Below, piece after piece: positions 35,213 to 43,873 of a stretch of 64,000 nt of DNA. The stretch is from JAJEFO01 sp965214325 (GTDB lineage Bacteria; Pseudomonadota; Alphaproteobacteria; Rhodobacterales; Rhodobacteraceae), in the NCBI GenBank assembly GCA_965214325.1, contig CBDCBG010000006.1:2542001-2606000 (forward strand), written 5' to 3'. The notes below the pieces were generated by a model that ran no database searches, was not told the DNA's origin, and saw nothing but the letters and a program-made list of their open reading frames with translations. A program made the translations under genes and the position numbers. Position 1 is the first letter of the stretch; each line of letters starts with the position of its first letter.

Positions 35213-36169
35213 TCAGCGGTTGGCGTCGCGAAGCGAGACCGCGACGGCGACGAGGATGATCAGCCCACGGACGATCATCTGATCGGAAACCTTGAGGCCC
35301 ATGAGGATGAGACCGTTGTTCAGCATGCCCATGAGCAGCGAACCCAGCAAGGCACCGATGATCGAGCCCTTGCCCCCGTTCAGTGCGGTGCCGCCGACGA
35401 TCACGGCGGCAATCACCGTCATCAGGTCGCTCTCGCCCAACGTGTACTTTGCGGCCTGCAGACGGCCGGCATAGAGCAGGCCGGCCAGTCCAGCCGTGGC
35501 GCCACAGAGCGTGAGGACATAGAGGCGAATGCGCGGCACCTTGATTCCGGCAGCCCGAGCTGCGTGCGCGTTGTCCCCGACCGCCAGCACATGGGCGCCG
35601 AAGCGGGTGTTGCGATAGGTCACGTGGCCGATCAGGACGGCAAGGGCCGTCCAAAGCACCAGCGACGGGACCGAGAAGAGCTTTCCCGAGCCGAAGAACC
35701 CGGTGAATGCGTCGTTTATCACCGGGATTGAGCGAAGATCCGTCATCGAACGCGCGATGCCGGCAAAGAGCCCCATGGTGGCAAGCGTCACGAGGAAGGA
35801 CGGCAATCGCAGGTAGGCCACGAGCGCGCCGTTGAAAGCTCCGATGGCAATGCCCGCGCCAAGTCCGGCAAGGACGCCGACGACCATCGGTTGGCTCTGC
35901 ATCGCGACCGCGGCGGAAAGTGCCGATACGGCAACGATGGAGCCGAAACTCAGGTCGATCTCGCCGGCGGACAGGGCGAAGACAAGGCCGATGGCCATGA
36001 TCGTCGCCGGTGCGGTCTGCAGCACTATGTTGGTCAGGTTCCGCGACGTCAGGAACCCGTCATCGTGCAGGGTGACCGCGAAGAAAAGAAAGATGCCGAG
36101 GAATCCGAAATAGATGACGCCTCGCTGCAGGTCCATCTCTCTGAGTCGTGCAAGCGCCTGTTCCATCAC
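35213..36169 (-). CDS. Sugar ABC transporter permease (RbsC/FrcC type)
   Basis: 318 codons with 8-10 hydrophobic spans and the BPD_transp_2 patterns: GLVFALSAGEIDLSFGS, then GAFNGALVAYLRLPSFLVTLATM and IGGTALNGGKGSIIGALLG-type glycine-rich segments. It pairs with the binding protein upstream (60 bases) and the ATPase downstream. Confidence 0.92.
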   Translation of the reverse strand: MMEQALARLREMDLQRGVIYFGFLGIFLFFAVTLHDDGFLTSRNLTNIVLQTAPATIMAIGLVFALSAGEIDLSFGSIVAVSALSAAVAMQSQPMVVGVLAGLGAGIAIGAFNGALVAYLRLPSFLVTLATMGLFAGIARSMTDLRSIPVINDAFTGFFGSGKLFSVPSLVLWTALAVLIGHVTYRNTRFGAHVLAVGDNAHAARAAGIKVPRIRLYVLTLCGATAGLAGLLYAGRLQAAKYTLGESDLMTVIAAVIVGGTALNGGKGSIIGALLGSLLMGMLNNGLILMGLKVSDQMIVRGLIILVAVAVSLRDANR

Positions 36170-36229
36170 CTGCCTCGGTGCATATCAGGTGAGCGGCGGG
36201 CCGCCAATGCGGCCCGCCAGGGAGTATGA

Positions 36230-37285
36230 TCAGTTCGCGGACGTCACGCTCTCAGGCGGATCGACCTGGAGTGACCGCTGCCAGCCCTCCACGACATTGT
36301 CGGCCGTCACGGTGAGCGCAGGTGCCACGACGAATGGCGGCACGTCCTGACCGAGCAGATCGAGAACGGCGGACACGGCCATTGCGCGTCCAAGCTCGTA
36401 GGCCTCGTCAGCAACGATTGCCGCGACGTTGCCGCCCCGGACCATGTCGAGCGCGATCGGTTCGGACAGATCAAGCGTGACGATCCTGGTCGTGGCATTG
36501 CCGTTGGCGCGAAGCGCTGCCAAGACACCCTCGGCCGGCCCTGCCCAAGTCACGTAGATCCCGCCCAGGTCCGGGTTCTTCAGCAGCATGGCGTTGGCGA
36601 TATCTTCCGCGCGCGCCGGATCGCTTATCCCTTGTTCCGCCACGATCGAGATGTTCGGATGGTCGTTCTCGATCGTGGTCTTGAACGCGTTGTCGCGCTG
36701 GTTGGTCACGTAGTAGGTCGCATCGTGGAATATCCAGCCCACGGTGCCTTCGTTGCCCATGGCTTCGGCGAGCGCATCAGCCGCCTGCTTGCCCATCTGG
36801 AACAGGTCGTCGGTCACGATCGCCGCATAGTCCGCGGGGTGCTCGTAACCTGACGGCAGGTTTGACAGGAAAGTCAGCGAAACCCCGGCCTCCTTTGCCT
36901 CCTCGAAGGCTGCGGCCGATGTTACCGGATCGAGCGGCAGCGAGAGAATGATGCTGGGTTCCTTGGCGAGTGCCGTCTCGATATCGCTGCGCTGCTTGGC
37001 AGCGTCGAAGCCGGCGCTGGTCACTGCCACGACCTCGATCCCAAGGCGCGCAAATTCGTCGCTGGCGCCGGCGGTGACGGCATTCACGAAATCCGACTGA
37101 TCATGCCATAGCAGGGCAGCCGTGTAGCTGGCGGCTCTTGCTGCCGCAACCTGGTCATCGCTGACGACCACCGAAGCGGACGGCGTGGCGGTCTCGCCAC
37201 CTGGCCCGATCGTCTGGGCGGAAGCGACTGTTGCGGTCAGGCCGACCAGCAAGGACGCTGCAAGGCGAATCGAAAGATTGTACAT
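36230..37285 (-). CDS. Sugar ABC transporter substrate-binding protein (RbsB type)
   Basis: 351 codons from MYNLSIRLAASLL, with a signal peptide cut after TVASAQ. The body is a Peripla_BP_4 fold: SASYTAALLWHDQSDFVNAVTAGA, KEPSIILSLPLDPVTSA, then DLGGIYVTWAGPAEGVLAALR. Ligand unknown. An in-frame upstream ATG at 37345 would precede the signal peptide by 20 residues and overlap the M20 gene, so it is not used. Confidence 0.88.
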   Translation of the reverse strand: MYNLSIRLAASLLVGLTATVASAQTIGPGGETATPSASVVVSDDQVAAARAASYTAALLWHDQSDFVNAVTAGASDEFARLGIEVVAVTSAGFDAAKQRSDIETALAKEPSIILSLPLDPVTSAAAFEEAKEAGVSLTFLSNLPSGYEHPADYAAIVTDDLFQMGKQAADALAEAMGNEGTVGWIFHDATYYVTNQRDNAFKTTIENDHPNISIVAEQGISDPARAEDIANAMLLKNPDLGGIYVTWAGPAEGVLAALRANGNATTRIVTLDLSEPIALDMVRGGNVAAIVADEAYELGRAMAVSAVLDLLGQDVPPFVVAPALTVTADNVVEGWQRSLQVDPPESVTSAN

Positions 37286-37295
37286 GGTTTCCTCC

Positions 37296-38570
37296 TCAGG
37301 TTGGCGATTGGTGTCTTTCCGTGAGGCCGCAGAAACGAGCCGCAAATAGTGCGAAAGCCCGTACGGCGGCGAGGTATTCCTTGATCTCGATGCGCTCCTC
37401 GAAGGTATGAGCCACGGCGATGTCGCCCGGTGCGCAATAGACGGCCGGACAGCCTATTTCGTTGACCAGAAACGGCATCTCCGACCAGTAGGGCGCCCCG
37501 CCGATCTTGCCCGCACTCGGGCAAACCTGCCTGACGCAGGCCTGCAGAAGACGGGCAGCGGGCGTGTCCCGGTCGATCTCCACAGGCGATCCGCCCCTGG
37601 CGTGGTCCCGCCCTGCCGGGTAGTCGAAGGAGACCGAAATTCGGTCGGCCAGATCGGCGGTCGCAACCGCTGCCTCGAGACCGGCGACGGCTGCGTCAAT
37701 GTCTTCGCCGGGGCGCAGCTTGCGGATCAGCGACAGCCTGCATTGACCTGGGACGGCAATGAAGCCCCCGCCCTCGATGCTCGTCACAAGGATCGATGAA
37801 GCTCCCACCAGCCCGTGCGTCGGCCCGGCCGCCAGCTCGGCCTCATGCGCCCAGATCCGCGACAGCACCTCATGGGTCGCCTTCAGCGCATCGACTCCAT
37901 GCTGCGGTGTGCCGAAATAGGCGGTCTTCCCGGAAACGGTAACGTCGGCAATGAAGAACCCGATCTGGGCGGTATGGACATCCAGGTTCGTCGGTTCGAC
38001 ATAGACCGCGAAGTCGGGCTTGGCGATTTGACCGGATCCGACGCGCCGGACGAGATCCCTCGCGCCGGCACTGACGCCAGTGCCCGGCTCGCCGCTTTCC
38101 TCGTCTCCGATGAAGGCCAGCGTGATTCCGCCGTCCAGTTCATGGCCCGCTTTCCGCAGCAGCCGGATTGCAGCGACGGCAGCGCAGATGCCGCCCTTCA
38201 GGTCGCTGGCCCCGCGCCCCCAGATCTGGCCGTCCTTCTGTGTGCCCGCGAAAGGAACGGAGCGTGGATCGTCCCCCCAATGCTCCTTCCAGCCCCGGGC
38301 ATGAACCACGTCGGAATGACCCACGATCATCAGGTTCGACCCGGACTTGCCGTCGGAAGGACTGGCGCCCCAGACATTCTCCCGGCCTTCAAGGAACTCG
38401 CCGCGCCCCGTGTCGAGGCCAAGCTCTCGCAGCCGGGCTTCGAGAAATCGCGCAAAGGGCGTCTCGTTTCCCGTCACGCTTTCCATCGCGAGGGCGTTGC
38501 GCAGAAGCTCGATGTCAGCCTTCGCATCCTGCGCCTGCGCGAGTTCATCGTTGAGTCCGGCGGCGCTCAT
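37296..38570 (-). CDS. M20-family metallohydrolase (ArgE/DapE type)
   Basis: 424 codons; its ATG overlaps the stop of the ROK gene. Metal and catalytic motifs: MIVGHSDVVHA (His and Asp), GRGASDLKGGICAAVAA (bridging Asp), and FIGDEESGEPGTG (catalytic Glu and metal Glu). A dimerisation domain lies in between and a final His occurs in VAHTFEERIE. Such enzymes remove acyl or aminoacyl groups by hydrolysis of amide bonds. The substrate is probably what the ABC importer brings in. Confidence 0.88.
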   Translation of the reverse strand: MSAAGLNDELAQAQDAKADIELLRNALAMESVTGNETPFARFLEARLRELGLDTGRGEFLEGRENVWGASPSDGKSGSNLMIVGHSDVVHARGWKEHWGDDPRSVPFAGTQKDGQIWGRGASDLKGGICAAVAAIRLLRKAGHELDGGITLAFIGDEESGEPGTGVSAGARDLVRRVGSGQIAKPDFAVYVEPTNLDVHTAQIGFFIADVTVSGKTAYFGTPQHGVDALKATHEVLSRIWAHEAELAAGPTHGLVGASSILVTSIEGGGFIAVPGQCRLSLIRKLRPGEDIDAAVAGLEAAVATADLADRISVSFDYPAGRDHARGGSPVEIDRDTPAARLLQACVRQVCPSAGKIGGAPYWSEMPFLVNEIGCPAVYCAPGDIAVAHTFEERIEIKEYLAAVRAFALFAARFCGLTERHQSPT

Positions 38571-39781
38571 GTCGCCAACGCCTTGAAGTTCTCGATGGCC
38601 GGAGGCGGGACGGAGATTTCCGCACCCTTTTGCCCCTCGGCAAAGATCGAAATGTGCAGGTGCGACAACGCAACGGATGCGCCACCTGCAAGTGTGGCCT
38701 GATCGCCAAGCCGTGACTTCCCGATCTCGACCGATCGCGGATAGCAGTCTGACACGAACCGGATGATGCGGTCCAGAAGCTCGTCTCGCGATCCGATCGA
38801 ACCGCCAATGACGATCACGGATGGATCGACCACCGCCAGGATTGCCGTTGCCGCCCGAGCAATCTGCTTCGCGACCTCGTCGAGCGTCTCGATTGCCGCG
38901 GCGTCTCCTTGACTTGCGGCGTCGAATACGCCCGGGACATCCGCCGTGCGATCCGAAAGCGACTGGTAGAGATCGACGATCGCGCTCGACGCCGCCACCC
39001 GTTCCAGCGCGCCTATCTTCAGGCTCTCGGCCTCGAACGGATCAGCGCCGAAGGGAAGAAACCCGATCTCTCCGGCCGCGCCGAAGCTTCCGCGCAGCAG
39101 ATTCCCGCCGACGACTATGCCTGCTCCGATACCTGTACCGATCGAGATGAAGACCAGGTTGTCGCCTTCGCCTCGGCTTCCCAGCCAGTGTTCTCCGAGC
39201 GCCGCAAGGTTCACGTCGTTCTCAACGAACACCTCGAAGCCCAGGCGCTCCCTGAGCGAGCCAGCAAGATCGATCCGGTCAATCCCGGCAATGTTCGGCG
39301 CCAGCAGGATTGCGCCGCTTCTGGGATCGGGGACGCCGGGCACGCCGACTACGGCGATATGCAGATCCCCGAGAGAGCCTACGTGGTCCGATACCGTCTG
39401 GCGTACCATGCGGGCAATCTGCTCCACGACATTGATGCCGCCAGTACGTTCGGTAGGCTCGACACGCTCCGCCAGCACGTTTCCGGTCAGGTCGCAAAGG
39501 GCGACCCGAACGTTGGTGCCACCGAGGTCGACGCTGGCGATCGTCGCGGCGGAGGGCGAGATCTCGTAAACGACCGCCCGCCGGCCCACGTGCCCTTCGG
39601 TCTGTCCGACGGTGCGCACCCAGCCATCGGCTTCGAGATTCGCAACGATCTCGGAGACCGTCTGCTTCGAAAGGCCGGTGATCTTTGCAACGCTTGCCCG
39701 GGAGACGGGCCCAAAGCTGGCGATCGCCTGAATCACGGCGCTCTGGGACATTCGCCTGGAAATCATGGACTGGCTGGCCAC
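38567..39781 (-). CDS. ROK-family transcriptional repressor
   Basis: 404 codons from GTG 39781, preceded by AGGGAAG; ATG 39766 is the alternative. N-terminal winged HTH (SRASVAKITGLSKQTVSEIVANL), then a ROK domain with DLGGTNVRVALCD, VGVPGVPDP and FISIGTGIGAGIVVGG. The CxCGxxGCxE zinc motif of ROK kinases is absent, as in some regulators. It heads the M20-ABC-YhfX operon and a 19-bp perfect palindrome lies just upstream, so autoregulation with sugar or derivative as inducer is likely. Confidence 0.88.
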   Translation of the reverse strand: MASQSMISRRMSQSAVIQAIASFGPVSRASVAKITGLSKQTVSEIVANLEADGWVRTVGQTEGHVGRRAVVYEISPSAATIASVDLGGTNVRVALCDLTGNVLAERVEPTERTGGINVVEQIARMVRQTVSDHVGSLGDLHIAVVGVPGVPDPRSGAILLAPNIAGIDRIDLAGSLRERLGFEVFVENDVNLAALGEHWLGSRGEGDNLVFISIGTGIGAGIVVGGNLLRGSFGAAGEIGFLPFGADPFEAESLKIGALERVAASSAIVDLYQSLSDRTADVPGVFDAASQGDAAAIETLDEVAKQIARAATAILAVVDPSVIVIGGSIGSRDELLDRIIRFVSDCYPRSVEIGKSRLGDQATLAGGASVALSHLHISIFAEGQKGAEISVPPPAIENFKALAT

Positions 39782-39790
39782 GATCTTCCC

Positions 39791-39817
39791 TTTAGTTCGT
39801 TCTATTAACGAACAAAT
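39791..39817. promoter_or_regulatory. ROK operator palindrome
   Basis: GTTCGTT-CTATT-AACGAAC (39795-39813) is a perfect inverted repeat with 7-bp arms. In context (TTTAGTTCG...AACGAACAAAT) it resembles the TTAGTTTGTTT-type operators of ROK repressors such as XylR. It lies 14 bases before the ROK start. Confidence 0.8.
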
Positions 39818-39935
39818 AGGAGTTCGCGGCGAGAGTCAATCGGATTCCTCGACGAACCGAACGGACGACCAACGGGGGCCGCGCCGCCTTTCCCTGAGCA
39901 AGGAGAACAGGTATCAGGTCCTCGGGAGCGGCAAC

Positions 39936-41036
39936 ATGAGCGTCAACACCTACGGACATCTCTTCCGGGTCACGACCTGGGGCGAAAGCCACGGGCCTGC
40001 TCTCGGCGCGACCATTGACGGCTGCCCGCCCGGCATCCCGCTTGAGCCCGCGGAAATCCAGGTCTGGCTCGACAGGCGCAGGCCCGGCCAGAGCCGCTAC
40101 ACTACGCAGCGACGTGAGGCGGACGAAGTCGAGATCCTGTCCGGCACCTTCGAGGGCAAGACCACCGGCACGCCGATCCAGCTCATGATCCGGAATACCG
40201 ACCAGCGGTCGAAGGACTATGGCGACATTGCCGAAAAGTTCCGCCCCGGTCACGCCGACATCACGTACTGGCGGAAATACGGCATCCGGGACTACAGGGG
40301 CGGCGGTCGCTCGTCCGCACGCGAGACAGCCGCGCGCGTTGCGGCAGGCGGGGTTGCGCGCGCTGCGCTCCAACAGCTCGTTCCCGGCCTCCGGATCACC
40401 GGCTACATGATCGCGATGGGCGACCGGGAAATCGAACGCGACCGTTTCGACTGGGAGGAAATCGATCGCAACCCTTTCTGGACGCCCGACGCGAAGTCGG
40501 CCGAGGAATGGGCGCCCTATCTCGATGGCCTCCGCAAGTCCGGCTCCTCGATTGGCGCGATCATCGAAGTGACAGTCCGGGGATGCCCGCCGGGACTGGG
40601 GGCACCCGTCTACGGCAAGCTCGACACCGACCTTGCGGCGGCGATGATGAGCATAAACGCGGTCAAGGGCGTGGAAATCGGCGAAGGCATGGCAGCCGCG
40701 CGCCTTGCCGGCGAGAAAAACGCGGACGAGATTTCAATGGGATCGGACGGTCCTGCATTCGCTTCGAACCATGCCGGCGGAATTCTCGGCGGAATCTCGA
40801 CCGGCCAGGACGTCGTGGTCCGGTTTGCCGTCAAGCCGACTTCGTCGATCCTGACGCCTCGGAGAACCATAACCAAGACCGGCGAAGCGACCGAGATCGT
40901 GACCAGGGGTCGACACGACCCCTGCGTCGGCATCCGCGCGGTGCCCGTGGCCGAAGCCATGGCGGCCAGCGTCATCCTCGACCATTTCCTTTTGGACCGT
41001 GCGCAAACCGACGGCGCGCGCGGACGGATCGGCTGA
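39936..41036 (+). CDS. aroC: Chorismate synthase
   Basis: 366 codons from ATG 39936 (MSVNTYGHLFRVTTWGESHG). Signature blocks: GESHGPALGATIDGCPPG, RYTTQRREADEVEILSG, the GGGRSSARETAARVAAG block and GPAFASNHAGGILGGISTGQ. It forms chorismate from EPSP using reduced FMN. Upstream in-frame ATGs fall before a non-conserved stretch. It is convergent with rnhB, with a MITE-like element between. Confidence 0.96.
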   Translation: MSVNTYGHLFRVTTWGESHGPALGATIDGCPPGIPLEPAEIQVWLDRRRPGQSRYTTQRREADEVEILSGTFEGKTTGTPIQLMIRNTDQRSKDYGDIAEKFRPGHADITYWRKYGIRDYRGGGRSSARETAARVAAGGVARAALQQLVPGLRITGYMIAMGDREIERDRFDWEEIDRNPFWTPDAKSAEEWAPYLDGLRKSGSSIGAIIEVTVRGCPPGLGAPVYGKLDTDLAAAMMSINAVKGVEIGEGMAAARLAGEKNADEISMGSDGPAFASNHAGGILGGISTGQDVVVRFAVKPTSSILTPRRTITKTGEATEIVTRGRHDPCVGIRAVPVAEAMAASVILDHFLLDRAQTDGARGRIG

Positions 41037-41102
41037 CACCAGGAATGTCACGGTTCGCGAGCGCCGAAAGGAAGACCCGGCCCGTGCCGCACCCTCATCG
41101 AA

Positions 41103-41245
41103 GGGGGCTTACAAAGAAAGGTTGACGGCGCACTGATTTGCCGGCTTTGGCGGCTGTAGGGACCGCGATTCCCATACTTGCCGGCGGCGCGCGCACCGTC
41201 GCCGGCGGCATTTCCCTTTCTGTCAATCTTTCTTTGTAAGGCCCC
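41103..41245. mobile_element. 143-bp MITE-like element
   Basis: The terminal inverted repeats are 24 bases: GGGGGCTTACAAAGAAAGGTT... at the left (41103-41126) and its complement at the right (41222-41245), with two mismatches. The flanks carry a duplication ATCGAA (41097-41102 and 41246-41251). There is no gene inside; the middle has a GC-rich stem (GCCGGCGGC...GTCGCCGGCGGC). No full-length parent is in the window. It sits between the convergent aroC and rnhB and could act as a terminator. Confidence 0.75.
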
Positions 41246-41285
41246 ATCGAAGACGCCCGATCCGAAGGTCCGGTGCAACCTGCAG

Positions 41286-41972
41286 TCACAGCAATTCCCG
41301 AACGGTCCTGAACGAACGCCTGTGATGCGGAGTGACCCCGAGGTCTGCGAGCGCCGCCCGATGGGCCTTCGTGGGGTATCCGGCGTTTCTTTCCCAGCCG
41401 TAGCCGGGAAATTCCCGCGCCAGGTCTTGCATGATCCGGTCGCGGGTTGCCTTGGCGACGATGGACGCAGCCGCAACGGACAGGCTCCGGGCATCGCCCT
41501 TCACCAGTGCCGTCGCGTCGCAGCCGAGGGAGCCTGGCACAATGTTGCCGTCAATCAGCACGTGGCATGGCGTGCTGCGCAGGCCGGTCACGGCACGCTC
41601 CATGGCAAGAAGTGACGCACGGAGAATGTTCAGCTTGTCGATTTCCTCGACAGAGGCATGTGCCACGGAAACCTTCGCGCTGGCCATGATCTCTTCAAGT
41701 AGACGGAAGCGCGCCTTCGGTCCAAGCCTCTTCGAATCGTTGATCCCCGAAGGAATGGCGTCGGCGTCAAGGACGACGGCTGCGGCCGTCACGGGTCCCG
41801 CCAAGGGCCCCCGTCCCGCCTCGTCCGCCCCGGCGACTTCTCGGGTCCCGCCCGCGAGGAGCATCCTTTCCACGGAGTAGTCCGGCATGTCCGGCGGAAT
41901 TTCGGCACCCTGCGGAACGACCGGCACTGACGGTACGCGCCCGTCAAGACTTTCAGTCCTCGTTGATGTCAT
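41286..41972 (-). CDS. rnhB: Ribonuclease HII
   Basis: 228 codons. GADEAGRGPLAGPVTAAAVVL (the DEAGRGPLAG motif with first Asp and Glu), INDSKRLGPKARF, HVLIDGN (third Asp) and KGDARSLSVAAASIVAKATRD are present. It removes RNA from RNA-DNA hybrids and single ribonucleotides in DNA. The start at 41972 overlaps nfeD by 20 bases; the first 28 residues are not conserved and a start at MPDYSVER is possible. Confidence 0.93.
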   Translation of the reverse strand: MTSTRTESLDGRVPSVPVVPQGAEIPPDMPDYSVERMLLAGGTREVAGADEAGRGPLAGPVTAAAVVLDADAIPSGINDSKRLGPKARFRLLEEIMASAKVSVAHASVEEIDKLNILRASLLAMERAVTGLRSTPCHVLIDGNIVPGSLGCDATALVKGDARSLSVAAASIVAKATRDRIMQDLAREFPGYGWERNAGYPTKAHRAALADLGVTPHHRRSFRTVRELL

Positions 41973-42234
41973 GGTCGAAGTGCTTCACCTGCCCTTTCCG
42001 AATGCCCATCAGGCGGCGCACGAGCACCCACGACAGAAGCGACGCGACGGCGAATGCCAGGGCAAGGGCCGACAGGGACCCGGCCAGGCCCGGGACGCCT
42101 GCCAGCAAGGCGAGCCCGACCAGCGCCGCACCAATCGCGAACCCGAGAAACACCTGTGCGGGTGCCAGGACCTCAAGGATCGCCAGGATCAGGGCACCGA
42201 ACATCCAGACCCACCAAAGAGACCAGAAACTCAT
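41953..42234 (-). CDS. NfeD-family membrane protein
   Basis: 93 codons with three hydrophobic spans: MFGALILAILEVLAPAQVFLGFAIGAALVG, a second helix ALALAFAVASLLSWVLV, and a short basic C-terminus. It belongs to the short NfeD proteins that pair with SPFH proteins. It overlaps the SPFH gene upstream by 4 bases (ATGA) and rnhB downstream. Confidence 0.8.
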   Translation of the reverse strand: MSFWSLWWVWMFGALILAILEVLAPAQVFLGFAIGAALVGLALLAGVPGLAGSLSALALAFAVASLLSWVLVRRLMGIRKGQVKHFDHDINED

Positions 42235-43124
42235 TGCGGCTTGCCTTTCAACATCTTGAATGCGTCGCCAAAGGCCTCGATCGCGTTGGCAGGCAGGACG
42301 ATCGTGTTCGATCCTTCGCGACCGCCGAGAGCGTTCAGCGCCTCGACCTGCTTGAGCGCGACCTGGTAGCGCGCGGCCTCCAGCCCGTTGTCCTGGATCG
42401 CCTTGGCAACAACGCCGGTCGCGTAGGCTTCCGCATCTGCCAGGACGCGACGCGCCTTGGCTGCCTGCTCCGCTGCATAGAGTTCGGCATCGGCCGCCAG
42501 TTCCACCGCGCGCCGCTCGCCTTCCGCGAGCGTCACCTGGGCGCGTCGCTCCCGTTCGGCGTTCAACTGCTGCAGCATTGCGTCACGGGTGGCCTGGTCA
42601 AGGTCCACGTCCAGGATTTCGGCGCGCGTCACCTCGATCCCCCAGGCCTCGACGGCGTCTTCCACGCTTTCCTTGATGGTGGAGATCAGGGTCGCGCGGT
42701 TTGACTGCACCTCGTCCAGCTCCATCTTGCCGATTTCGGCGCGAACGATGCCCGCAACGGTCGTGGCTATCGCGCCATCCACGTCACGAATGCGGTACAC
42801 CGTCCTCTCTGGCGAGATGATCCGGTAGAAGACGCTGGTTTCGACCTGCACCAGCACGTTGTCTGCCGTGATCGCATCCTGGCTGGCATTGGGAAGCTGC
42901 CGCTCGAGGACCGAGATCTTGTGCCTTATCTTGTCGAGGAAGGGCACGATCAGGTTGATGCCCGGGCCGAGGACCGTGCGCAGGCGTCCAAAGCGCTCGA
43001 CCACGTGCTTCTCCGACTGGGGCACGATTCGGATGCCCAGATAGACGCAGAGCAGTATGAATGCCGCGAGCAGGAGCACCGTAAGGGCTCCGCCGGACAT
43101 GGGGATGGTTTCAAGAATGTCCAT
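42231..43124 (-). CDS. SPFH/band 7 membrane protein (QmcA-type)
   Basis: 297 codons from MDILETIPMSGG. An N-terminal membrane helix (LTVLLLAAFILLCVYLGI) is followed by the band 7 domain (VPQSEKHVVERFGRLRTVLGPGINLIVP, then RDVDGAIATTVAGIVRAEIG) and a long helical segment rich in Glu, Arg and Ala. Such proteins form membrane cages that hold partner proteins, often a protease or NfeD. A start at 43187 would precede the helix by 21 residues and has no support. Confidence 0.9.
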   Translation of the reverse strand: MDILETIPMSGGALTVLLLAAFILLCVYLGIRIVPQSEKHVVERFGRLRTVLGPGINLIVPFLDKIRHKISVLERQLPNASQDAITADNVLVQVETSVFYRIISPERTVYRIRDVDGAIATTVAGIVRAEIGKMELDEVQSNRATLISTIKESVEDAVEAWGIEVTRAEILDVDLDQATRDAMLQQLNAERERRAQVTLAEGERRAVELAADAELYAAEQAAKARRVLADAEAYATGVVAKAIQDNGLEAARYQVALKQVEALNALGGREGSNTIVLPANAIEAFGDAFKMLKGKPQ

Positions 43125-43873
43125 TTTCGTTCCTGTCGTTATGCATCGCATGTTCGCCCATGGCACGGCAGCGTGCCTGCAGCGCACTGCACTGTCGCTA
43201 CCATTTCAAGACTTCGGTCGCCTTGCATCCTGGCGTTCTCCGTTCCGTAGTCGGGCAGTCATCGGATAGGTTCGATCCCCGGATCCGGCGGGTTCCCGCA
43301 TATCTGCAACCGTTCCGCGAAGCCGTGGAAACGATTCACACACTGCCACGTTAGGTACTGCAGGAACACCCCATTTCCAAAACTGCGTGGCACGCCACGG
43401 TTCAGTTCAGCGTCACGGCTTCCCGCTTTCGCCAATTTGCGCGACCCTGGCCTCATTGCCTGAAGGTCGCAGGCTCGATCCCTGCACGGCACGCCGCAGA
43501 AAGCGCCTTGAACGCGGCACATTGCACGATTGCCGCCTTCACGCGATCCGACGAACGCATTGTGTTGACGATTCGGGCGCGAACGCGACTGTTCGGCGCT
43601 TGTGCGCGAACTTGTCACCACGGGCCGGAAGACGCATCGCGCTTCATGTCGATGACTGCGAGAAAGGGCGGGATTTCGCCGACATGCCGCGCCTTCGGGA
43701 GGATCGTTCCCTGTTGTTGAATCCTTTCGTCACCACCAGCGGCGGCGCCCTTGCCGGGGTCCGGCTGCGCCTGTTCCTCCGGCGCAAGCCGTGCCCGGGC
43801 GTCTTTCGTCCTGGATCGGCAATGTGCCGGAATGGTCCTGTCACTGGTCGCCGCGATTCGATATCCTGCGGGC
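43125..43873. other. Non-coding region between the SPFH gene and dinB
   Basis: No gene recognised. At 43441-43492 there is a tRNA-like 3' portion: GGTC, then a canonical T-arm GCAGG-CTCGATC-CCTGC and ACGGCAC. A matching 5' acceptor strand (GTGCCGT) was not found upstream, so a complete tRNA is not supported. The rest shows no repeat or frame of interest. Confidence 0.5.
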
